Source: Zygnema cylindricum
Lineage: Eukaryota > Streptophyta > Zygnematophyceae > Zygnematales > Zygnemataceae
Length of the DNA stretch: 64,000 nt
NCBI GenBank assembly: GCA_037447655.1
Contig: JBBHKE010002973.1
Location: forward strand, 478,322 to 542,321
Reading direction: 5' to 3'
The notes under the pieces were generated by a model. It was not told where the DNA came from, made no database searches, and was given only the letters and a program-made list of their open reading frames with translations. Below, one piece after another: positions 44,345 through 54,084 of the stretch (positions are counted from its first letter, which is position 1; each line of letters begins with the position of its first letter). The translations under genes and the position numbers were made by a program.

Positions 44345-45546
44345 AAGGTAGCCACTAGGCTCTTGGGTCTTCAACGTATTCTTCACAAGAGTTATCTCGT
44401 ACGAAAGCAACGAAGCAAAATAAATAATTCCAACCAAAAACAAAGAAAACTCAAAATTCAGCCAAAATTCACCCTTCCATTCCCAACCGAAAATACAAAC
44501 AACACAAAACAAACACCCAAACCTTCTAGCTGTCCATTGGAAGGGCAGCCGGATCCGGATGCTTCTCCACACGAACTCCAATCCACCACTTCCCAAAAAT
44601 GACACAAGTTGGAGGGAAACCTTCCGGACTTGGCTTTGAGCCGCGTGGATTAAAAGCGTGGGCAGAATTACAAAAGAGAATGTACGTAAACTATCTAGCC
44701 TCTACAGCTAGCTAGCAAAAGAAAGGAGAAAACTTGAGCAATCGGTGAGAGAGAGAGCAAGAGAAAGCTCCGCCGCCAAGAGAAAATTCTTGTCCAAAAG
44801 CTAGAAATTCTAAGTCTGAAAATAGACTAAGTATTAGCTACGCTACGCCTACGCAAACCCTAACCTAAGTCTAGGCTAGTTCACATGAAAGAACTACTTA
44901 GAATGTTGGCCAATAGGCGGCCAACATTGTCTGCCGCACGTTCCGCATAATCCACTGTCCGAGGGTAAAAACCCTCCCTAACTACATGTATGCGCGAACC
45001 TACATGGGTTCGCGACTTAAATAAACATATGAATCGACGCGTCGCCCGGAAATCGCAATACGCCTCCAAACGATACTTCACGTCGATACTCCCCAAATCG
45101 CGTGCGTATGCACGAAACGAAACATATCGCACGAAATATATGGTATCGCACGAAATACTTGAAAAATGTGTACCTGCACACGAACCGACATGGTACCACG
45201 CACGAAATTAGTATGTGTTCTATTAGACGTGTACGCGAATAGCGTACACATCAAACATAAATAAATCGCGGTCGCACGTGCGACCGAAAATCATACACGC
45301 ACGCTAAAATATCGTGCGTGCGAGAATGATATCGTGCGCGTGTGAATGAAATCACGCGCACGCCGAATATCGCGAACGCGTGCACGATATCGTGCGCGTG
45401 GACACAATATCGCGTGTGCGTGCACCGTATCGTGCACGCATGCAGAATATCGCGCGTGCGAGCACAATATTGTGCGTGCGTGCGCGATATCGTGTACGCA
45501 TGCAAAATATTGTGCGCACATGCGTCCGATACCATGCGGCATGACA
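44345..45546 (-). repeat. 5' LTR of the DNMT gypsy element
   Basis: In element orientation it starts TGTCATGCCGCATGG at 45546. From 44415 rightward it is almost identical to the 3' LTR. The portion 44345-44414 matches the solo LTR (10484 on) rather than the 3' LTR. The expected CACGACA end is missing, so the inner boundary at about 44345 is approximate. Confidence 0.8.
45304..45529. repeat. 20-bp CpG-rich tandem array in 5' LTR
   Basis: The same array as at 35417-35642, offset by 9887 bp, with only scattered substitutions. It lies at the U3 start, where it could act as an upstream promoter element for the element's transcript. Confidence 0.9.
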
Positions 45547-45550
45547 TCTA

Positions 45551-47638
45551 TGTGAACATTGACATAAGTTAATATGTGAAAAGTTAACAGTTCAGCTGTA
45601 ACAATATGTGTTTGCCTTTATTTTCCTGATAGCTATAACTGTAATTTGACATTCCTCGTAAACAGTTAAAATAGGGAACTTCGCACCAATTGCATAAATA
45701 ATGTACACTATTACAGTATCATGTCTGTTTTAGCGTAAATCTTAATCCAATAATAACCAAACTTACCAAATGACCCTTAAGAAGAGTAACTTTTCACCAC
45801 ATATATAGGTTTTTTACCACATTGGCACATGAATTAGAGTAATAAAATATACAAAAAATAGTTAATATAAAGCATTTAGTGTGGGTGATATATAGCGTAG
45901 GGTGACGCCAAATGCAAACAAACCTCACAAAATAGAATCACAACCACTCTTTCTTTTTTTGGTTTCCTGTGGAATCTTACGACTACTCCGCCATCCTGAA
46001 AATTTCACTTTTTTTTCAACAGGGATCTGTGAAAGTCTCGCCTCCTATTCCACTGCCATGGATTTCACTTCACCCATGTCATCGCTTTCACACCATTTTC
46101 TTACATTTTTGAATTGTGTAAGGTGAAATCACGAATATTTTGCAGTCCGCCAACTCCACTATTGATGAAGTGGCAAGAGCGTACGCTCTTACTGAAGTGG
46201 CCTAGTATGACGTGTCAATTGCCATTTTCCTCAAAAAATACAAATACAAATTGGAGTGGCCCAGTATGACGTGTCAATTTCCATTTTCCTCAAAAAATAC
46301 AAATACAAATTCTGGAGACCCATGATAACCATCAAATACAGAATGTTCTTCCTTGTTATCATTTGATCATTTCACTTTATTGTCAGTTTTTTTCGAGCAT
46401 TTTTTTGCCGATTACATCTTTATGAATCTTTATTATTTTCTTTTGTTTTATAAAGGCTTTTTTGAAGGTAACTCATATCTTTTTTTCTTTCATTATTGGT
46501 TTTGCTTTGTTTCCCTCCTTTCACCTTTTCCGTTGACCTTCTTTTACTACGACTCTTTTGTTGTTCTTTGGTGTACAAGAGACCGCAGAAGCGACCCAAA
46601 CTATCAACCGTAAAGCTAAGCAAATCTAATCCAATGAATAATCCTTTGAAATGAATGCCCTCTAAACAAATGAATGCATTCCCAAATGCATTACCACAAA
46701 ATCCCCATCAGACACACCATAGGTCTCCCAAAACACAGATCAGACACACCATAGGTCTGCAAATTCGCGACCATTTCACACAGACCAAACACCCATGGGT
46801 TTCTAAATATGTGGAAAACCTATGACCACCCTAGGACAAATTCATACATAGATGCATTAAACAACAAAACAAATACATGCACAATACATGACCAACAAAC
46901 ATAAAATTAACATATATAAATAATTGTAAATGAATGTTATCCCACATAACCAAATATAATCACATAATTAAATGTATCACTTAAGTGCATGACCTAATCG
47001 GCAACCCTAAATGACTACATCTTTGGTCCCTACTTTTCACGCTAAGCATTGATGATTTCTCTAACAAAGCTCATAGCCATATATACAGTTGTAAGCTGTC
47101 AACCAATCACGTAACTATTACTAAGTCCTACTTTAAGCGTAATAAACTACTACTAAAAGTAATTTAATCGTTAGCGTACACCTGAGAGCCAAAATAATCA
47201 TAAGCGTACACTTGTCTACAAGTACGACACTACACACACACTAATTAAGCTATCGAAAACCCTAAACCGCTTAATAATATATCACACAATAAAAACCTTT
47301 TCAAAATAGCTGCGGACGCCGTCCGCCGTCAAAGGTCACACAATCCACTTAAATACAAACTGAAAAAGTCAACACTGATTTAGTAATCCACATAAAACAA
47401 GGAAATGTTACTTCAAATAGTTTCACCGACAACAAAAACGTATTCTGAGTTAATGTGAGAAAGTCAACAAATCTCCACGAATCTCATCAAAGAATCCAGG
47501 ATGTCCAAAAATATTCATCGTGTGATTGACGTGATTTCGCGTCCCCACTTGTTGAAAAATAACGGCGGCTTATTTCCACCGTCCGTAGCTGTTATTCGGC
47601 ACCGTCGATGTCGTGCCGCGTGGTCCCAAAGTACACTT
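45551..47638. other. AT-rich intergenic with a tandem duplication
   Basis: No gene recognised. A segment of about 60-63 bp (AGTGGCCTAGTATGACGTGT..., CTCAAAAAATACAAATACAA) is duplicated in tandem at about 46196-46315. A hydrophobic 86-codon frame at 46353-46613 is T-rich and probably spurious. Confidence 0.45.
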
Positions 47639-47698
47639 GATGATGTTGAAATTTATAGATTTCTATAGTATTTTCTAGGTTTAAATATGTTTTTATAA

Positions 47699-47952
47699 AA
47701 GGAAAAAGAAAAGGACGGACAGCCTGCCTCCACCTCCGCTCTCTAGCCCCCATACTTGCTGTAGTCACTGAAGGAAAGAGAGAGAAGTTGATCCATGGCT
47801 GCCTTAGTTCAACATACAGCTATTTTTAGTAGGTTACTAAAAATATACTTGACGGACCAGAGATTTGATCCCGGTACCTGCGGTTCGTCAAATCGACCGG
47901 TAGCGGTCAGCTTTATCCTAATAGACTAGGACCAATGCTAAGTGCTATGGTA
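47699..47952 (-). mobile_element. SINE captured in LTR 1 (antisense)
   Basis: The reverse complement matches the SINE at 25598-25842. A tRNA-like head with a B-box-like GGGATCAAATCTCTGG is followed by AGGCAGCCATGGATC, TTCAGTGACTACAGCAAG and a pyrimidine-rich tail. The same insert is in LTR 2 and LTR 3, so it was part of the LTR before duplication. Confidence 0.72.
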
Positions 47953-48196
47953 TGTGATAGATATATATTTAGTTCGAAAGGATAAAGTTCATTTAACTAA
48001 AACTGTTTACGGCGTACATATATACAGTTTTATAAAGTACGTCGTACGACGCTAATTCAAAACGGATACCACGCATTTTATTTCTACATCGGAACAAATA
48101 TCGCGCAAGTATTTATTCCGGCCAAGATTACGTTTCGCATATAATCCAACGGCGCACATCATCGCCGAAATCCCGGAGTGGTCACTTTGGCATTTA

Positions 48197-48226
48197 GTGA
48201 CGTGGCATCACCTGGCGCCACGTGGG
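48197..48226 (+). promoter_or_regulatory. Paired ACGT-core elements (TGACGTGGC and CCACGTGG) in LTR 1
   Basis: TGACGTGGC at 48198 and the palindromic G-box CCACGTGG at 48218-48225 are 20 bp apart. In land plants such pairs bind bZIP factors of stress and abscisic-acid responses. The TATA box lies about 250 bp downstream. Identical sites occur in LTR 2 (53590-53617) and LTR 3 (58982-59009). Confidence 0.6.
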
Positions 48227-48470
48227 GAGACATCATTCGGTCGCGGGAATTCCGAGGAACGTACGGATGAGTGGAAAGTATACACGCGTCCACTTATGGC
48301 TTTGTCGTACAGAGGCCGTACAGAAAGTACATCGGCAGTAGTACTTTCTAGTACTATACAGTTTTGTGATTGGTTCGTACAGGCAGTAGATAGGAGCTGT
48401 GAGAGGGAATTAGGAAAAACTAGGACTTAGGAAAATTTAGGTAGATAGTCCTCTCTCTCTCAGAGAGTTT

Positions 48471-48478
48471 GTATAAAT
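48471..48478 (+). promoter_or_regulatory. TATA box of LTR 1
   Basis: GTATAAAT after a CT-rich stretch (CCTCTCTCTCTCAGAGAG). Transcription would start about 30 bp downstream in the LTR, leaving about 190 bp of R-U5 before the primer-binding site. The same box occurs in LTR 2 (53863) and LTR 3 (59255). Confidence 0.6.
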
Positions 48479-48672
48479 TGGCATCTTTGCCACCCTATAA
48501 CTTATCGCCTGGTTGGCCGTTTTCAGTGATTCCTTTTTCTACGGACTCAGGGGAGTCCAGGCTACACAGGGGTGCAGTCAAATTGTCAGTTTGCCTTCTT
48601 GGGCAGCAGTGGTTGTGGCTTAAAGTGGGTTAGTTAAATACTATCTAGAGGCTTCCTGTATTCTGTGGTCCA

Positions 48673-51600
48673 ATGGAGGACACAGAATTGCAGGTTATGG
48701 GCCCACCCTCTAGGGTGCCCACCTTCAATGGATCTGGGTTCATCTATTGGGAAGCCATGATGATGGGAGCTTTGTGTGAAAAACGATACTGGGGTATCGT
48801 CAGTGGACAAGTGAAACGTCCACCTTCAGGAACTCCACCAGGATTTGGGGGAGTAAGGTTTCCTGCAACAACGGCTGCCTCGGCGGAGGAGGCAGATGAT
48901 GGGGACAGCAGTGTGTCCAAAAAGGGGAAAGAGAAGGAGACACCCCTTACTCCTATTGCCACAGTATCGGGAGCGGCAATCGTGAAGACCGTGGAGAACG
49001 ATACTCAAATGTGGGAGGATGTAAACATGGCTGCCAAGAACTTCATTCTGAGGCACCTCACTCAAGGTTTGGCCACTCCTCATCTTCACATTTACAAGGC
49101 CGAGGAGTTGTGGGTGAGTTTGGTGGAAATTTATAGAGCTGGAACTATTCAGGAGCTCCAGTTGGCTGAGCAAAAGCTATTGAGTTACACTTACAAAGGA
49201 GGAAAGATGTTAGATTACTGTAATGATCTTTCTTGTTTGTATACAGAAATGGAAAGTGCCGGGTGGATAGGTACAATGAAAATGAAAGTTAACACCCTTA
49301 TCATGAAATTACCAAATGAGTTCGAAAACTTAGTGTACCGAGTACAGGGAATGCCTGATAGTTCATGGAAATGGAACACAGTAGTCAGGATGATACTTGT
49401 GCAGGAAAACACAATGGAGATTAGGAGAGGAGGAAAGAGCATTCAAGCTCTAGCAGTAGGAGGGGACCGATGGGGAAAGGACCTGAAGAAACCTTATAAA
49501 GGGGAAAGAGATCATTCAAGGGGACAAAGGCCCCCAAAGGGTCTTTGTCATTATTGCAAAAAGCCGGGGCACTTTATTGCAGATTGTGTCAAGCTATCAG
49601 AGCTGAGGCTCCAAGAGAACCGTGGAGGGGGTTCTTCCGGAGGGAAGAAAAAGGCACTTGTGGTTACAAAGGTGTCAGGAGAAACCGAGGATGAGTCCTC
49701 TGAGGAGGATGGGGAGCTTCTTCTTGACGAGAGTTTGGAGGAGAACGAGATTCCTCAGAGGCAAAAGTGTGCCCTTGGAGCCATCCGGGAAGCTCCACAG
49801 GAAAGATGGATCATCGACTCAGGTGCATCCATGCATATGTGTCGTGATAAAGAACTCTTCACTAAGTTAAGAAAGATTCCTACTGTAGAGATAGAGTATG
49901 GGGATGGGAGAGTGGTTACTACAGATCTAGTGGGATCAGTAGATCTGAAAGTCTTAGTGGAGGGTAAGACTTCTATACTTACATTCTCAGATGTACTTTA
50001 CATTCCACAGCTGAGTAAAAACCTTGTCTCTACGTCTGTGTTAGATGACAAAGAGTTTGATACCTTCACCAGAAAGGGAGTCTTTACAGCTAAGTATGGG
50101 GATGAAGTTTACTTCGCAGCAGATAAAGGTAGCCAAGGAATGTTTAGGCTTAACTTGAGTAATGAAAAGAAGAATGCTTACTATGTTGGTGTTCCTAAGG
50201 TGATGATTTGGCATAAGCGGTTGGGGCATGTACATTTTGATAGGTTAAGGGAAATGAAAAAACTTGGGGTAGTAGATGGCATTGAGTTTGGGGATAATGA
50301 AATGATGGATGATTGTAGTGGTTGTGCTCAAGGTAAGGCTCACAGACTTCCCTTTCCCAAAGCCGCCACATATAGAGGTGAGAAAGTATTAGATTTAGTC
50401 CACACAGATATTTGGGGGCCTGCAAAAGTACCTTCGGTTGGAGGAAAGAGGTTTATGATGACAATAACTGATGACTGGTCTAGATACTCTAGAGTCTACT
50501 TTCTGAAAACAAAGTCTGAAGCATCAACTTACTTCAAAGAATATAAAGCTTGGAGTGAGAAGTTGCATGAAACCCCCATTAAAAGGATAAGGAGTGATAA
50601 TGGGGGGGAATATACCTCTAACGAGTTTGAGGAATATTTGAGAGATGAGGGAGTGCAGCACCAGAAAACTGTACCATATAACCCAGAACAAAATGGGGTA
50701 GCTGAGAGGTTGAATAGAACACTAGGAGATAGTGCATGTAGTATGTTGGCAGACAAGAAAATAGGAAAGAGATTTTGGGCAGAGGCAATGAACTGTGCCA
50801 ACTATATTAAAAATAGAGTCCTTACCTCAGCTGTAAAGGGAGTGACACCTTATGAGAGATGGGTTGGAAGGAAACCAGATATCTCACACCTTAAAGTATT
50901 TGGTAGCCAAGTTTACAGTCTTGACACGGATAGGAAAAACTGGAAACTATTTGCTAAGGGAAAACCTGGATACTTTGTGGGATATGATGAGGATGTTAAG
51001 GGATATAGAGTCTATGACTTAGCAAAGAAAGATATCATTCTGGTCAAACACTTAGTTGTCATGGATGAAGGGAAGTCATTTGACCCCTTCAAATATACAA
51101 AGAAGATAAGGATCAGATTTGAGTCCGAAAGTGAGGAGAACTCAGTCGTTCCCGAAAAAGACATGAGTGAAACTGTGATTACAGATTCAAGGGAGATCCA
51201 AGATACAGGAGACTCACCGGAAACCTCACATACTCCTATGGACTTCGAGGAGATGGAAGAAGCGGGACAAGATACGATTTTTATGGACAGGGGAGCCGAT
51301 GAGACAGTGAGAAGAAATCCAAGACTTCCATCCATTCCAGCTTCGGAGTTTGAGGGAGGAAGGAGGAGCAGCAAAAGGATACAGGAAAAACAAGCTGCCC
51401 ATAAGGTAACTAAGCTATCTCACCCAGATGAGCCTCAGTCTTACTTAGAGGCAGTGAATAGTCCAGAGAAAGAAAGATGGATTAGAGCCATAAATGATGA
51501 GATGGCTTCTATCATGGAAGCAAATACTTGGGAACTAGCGGATTGCCCTCCAGACAGAAAACCTATTGGATGTAAATGGGTATTTAAACTAAAACTGAAC

Positions 51601-53022
51601 CCAGATAATACAATTGAGAGGTATAAGGCTCGATTGGTAGCAAAGGGGTTCACCCAAAAAGAGGGGATTGACTATGAGGAGACCTTTGCTCCAGTTGTTC
51701 GGTTCCCATAGGTAAGGATTCTCCTCAGTCTGGCCGCAGCGGAAGACATGGAAATTCACCAGATGGATATTAAGACTGCTTTTCTTAATGGTGAGTTAGA
51801 GGAAGAAATTTTTATGAGGCAACCCGAGGGGTTTGTGGAAGAAGGAGAAGAAAGCAAAGTGTGCAGGCTCATAAAGTCCTTATATGGACTGAAACAGGCT
51901 CCCCGACAGTGGAATAAGAAACTAGATGAGTTTCTCACCGATCTGGGATACATCCGGATCAGCTCTGACCATTCTATCTATATGTTTGAAGATGAGAATG
52001 GTGTCATTTTTATTGCAATTTATGTGGATGATCTGCTTGTGTTAAGTTAGTCTTTAGATAATATCAATAGGCTAAAGAAAGATCTTAGGGGCAGATTTGA
52101 TATTAAGGATTTAGGGGAGGCAAAATATATTTTGGGGATCCAAATGGAGAGAGATAGAGGGAAGAAGATTATCAGACTTACTCAGAAAGAAGCAATAGGT
52201 AATATGCTTGAGAAATTCCAGATGGAAAATGCTAACAGTTGTACCACTCCCATGGACTTGAAAAAAGTAAGTGATGGGAGTGTAGAAGGAGGAGTGATGA
52301 TCTTAGACGATCAGATGAGTCTAGAGGAGAGAGAGTTCATGAAGTCTATTCCTTATAGACAGTTCGTAGGAAGCTTAATCTATTTTATGAATTGTACCAG
52401 GCCGGACATAGCGGCAGCAGTTGGAGTACTCAGTAGGAGTCTTAATGATCCTAGGAAGAGAGATTGGGAGGCAGCCAAGAGAGTCATGAGATATCTGGTG
52501 GGAACTAGAGAGTTATGGTTGCATTTGGGAGGGGAGCATACTGATATCACCACTTGGAGTGACGCCAGTTATGGGGATGCACCTATGAGAAGATGCACTT
52601 CTGGATATGTTTTGTATGTGGGGGAAGGTGCTTGCTGTTGGAGCAGTAAGCAACAAAAGGTGGTTGCTCAGTCTACTATGGAGGCTGAGTATATGGCGTC
52701 GTTTTCTGCTGTAAAAGAACTAATGTGGGTGAAATCATTGTTACAAGAACTGGGATTTATGAAGGAGGGAGTGCATGAAATCTTTTGCGATAACCAAGCT
52801 GCAATTGCAATTGCAGCCAATCCAAAACACCATTTCAAAGCAAAACATATGGACATAAGATTAAGCTTCGTAAGAGAAAAAGTTGAAAATAAAATTCTAA
52901 ATCTTGTGTATAGACCTGATGAAGAAATGGTGGCTGACATGATGACCAAACCTGTGCCCTCTCCTAAACTAAAATATTGTCGAGAAAAATGCGGGTTGAA
53001 AGAAAAATTAAAATTAGACTAG
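48673..53022 (+). pseudogene. copia-III copy 1 Gag-Pol, two in-frame UAG codons
   Basis: A 4350-nt frame. The order is Gag (NGSGFIYWEAMMMGAL near the start, CCHC knuckle CHYCKKPGHFIADC at about 291-304), protease (WIIDSGASMHMC, about 378), integrase (WHKRLGH; catalytic HTDIWGP, SDNGGEY, NGVAERLN between about 578 and 677), RT (KPIGCKWVFKLKLN; YVDD near 52025) and RNase H (ASYGDAPMRRCTSGY, STMEAEYMA, FCDNQAAIAIA, DMMTKPVP). UAG at 51709-51711 falls in RT between RFP and VRILL and is shared with copy 2. A second UAG at 52048-52050 replaces the AAG of copy 2. With the second stop this copy is unlikely to supply full RT. Confidence 0.93.
48693..48707 (+). other. Primer-binding site of copia-III copy 1 (half-tRNA type)
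   Basis: GGTTATGGGCCCACC directly follows the LTR and is complementary over 15 bases to the anticodon region of plant initiator tRNA-Met (GGUGGGCCCAUAACC, recalled). Because gag starts in the LTR, the site is also coding sequence (VMGPP). Confidence 0.82.
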
Positions 53023-53035
53023 AAAATAAGGGGAG

Positions 53036-54084
53036 TGTTGAAATTTATAGATTTCTAGAGTATTTTCTAGGTTTAAATATGTTTTTATAAAAGGAAAAAG
53101 AAAAGGACAGACAACCTGCCTCCACCTCCGCTCTCTAGCCCCCATACTTGCTGTAGTCACTGAAGGAAAGAGAGAGAGGTTGATCCATGGCTGCCTTAGT
53201 TCAACAGACAGCTATTTTTAGTAGGTTACTAAAAATATACTTGACGGACCAGAGATTTGATCCCGGTACCTGCGGTTCGTCAAATCGACCGGTAGCGGTC
53301 AGCTTTATCCTAATAGACTAGGACCAATGCTAAGTGCTATGGTATGTGATAGATATATATTTAGTTCGAAAGGATAAAGTTCATTTAACTAAAACTGTTT
53401 ACGGCGTACATATATACAGTTTTATAAAGTACGTCGTACGACGCTAATTCAAAACGGATACCACGCATTTTATTTCTACATCGGAACAAATATCGCGCAA
53501 GTATTTATTCCGGCCAAGATTACGTTTCGCATATAATCCAACGGCGCACATCATCGCCGAAATCCCGGAGTGGTCACTTTGGCATTTAGTGACGTGGCAT
53601 CACCTGGCGCCACGTGGGGAGACATCATTCGGTCGCGGGAATTCCGAGGAACGTACGGATGAGTGGAAAGTATACACGCGTCCACTTATGGCTTTGTCGT
53701 ACAGAGGCCGTACAGAAAGTACATCGGCAGTAGTACTTTCTAGTACTATACAGTTTTGTGATTGGTTCGTACAGGCAGTAGATAGGAGCTGTGAGAGGGA
53801 ATTAGGAAAAACTAGGACTTAGGAAAATTTAGGTAGATAGTCCTCTCTCTCTCAGAGAGTTTGTATAAATTGGCATCTTTGCCACCCTATAACTTATCGC
53901 CTGGTTGGCCGTTTTCAGTGATTCCTTTTTCTACGGACTCAGGGGAGTCCAGGCTACACAGGGGTGCAGTCAAATTGTCAGTTTGCCTTCTTGGGCAGCA
54001 GTGGTTGTGGCTTAAAGTGGGTTAGTTAAATACTATCTAGAGGCTTCCTGTATTCTGTGGTCCAATGGAGGACACAAAATTGCG
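53036..54084 (+). repeat. LTR 2 of copia-III (shared by both units)
   Basis: It acts as 3' LTR of copy 1 and 5' LTR of copy 2. It is preceded by the purine tract AAATAAGGGGAG (53024-53035). Its last base is changed (GCG rather than GCA end), which also alters gag codons 5-7 of copy 2. The SINE lies at about 53091-53344. Confidence 0.92.
53091..53344 (-). mobile_element. SINE captured in LTR 2 (antisense)
   Basis: Same insert as in LTR 1, at the same offset. Confidence 0.7.

Larger units (their letters stand above)
34335..45546 (-). mobile_element. Ty3/gypsy retrotransposon encoding a DNA methyltransferase and a PHD finger
   Basis: 11,212 bp, flanked by TCTA on both sides (34331-34334 and 45547-45550), giving a 4-bp target duplication as in the solo LTR of the same family. 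On the minus strand the order is 5' LTR, long leader, Gag, UAG, zinc knuckles, aspartic protease, cytosine-5 methyltransferase, RT, RNase H, integrase, PHD finger, 3' LTR. The two LTRs differ at only about a dozen positions over their shared 1.13 kb by eye, so the insertion is recent. The coding sequence is open apart from one UAG and one frame change, both at domain borders. DNMT-bearing LTR elements have been reported from dinoflagellates and charophyte algae (de Mendoza and colleagues 2018, recalled). Confidence 0.93.
47644..48692 (+). repeat. LTR 1 of copia-III
   Basis: TG...CA ends. The right boundary is fixed by the outer target duplication after LTR 3, which shows that the LTR contains the gag ATG and the first codons (ATGGAGGACACAGAATTGCA). 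It carries an inverted SINE at 47699-47952. Confidence 0.92.

Noticed and set aside
45304-45529. CRISPR-like array
   Set aside because: The 20-bp units are contiguous with no spacers, degenerate, and lie inside an LTR of a eukaryotic retrotransposon.
48197-48430. 77-codon frame repeated three times (also 53589 and 58981) as a conserved small protein
   Set aside because: It lies wholly in the LTR upstream of the TATA box. Its conservation follows from LTR identity and it also covers the G-box promoter elements.
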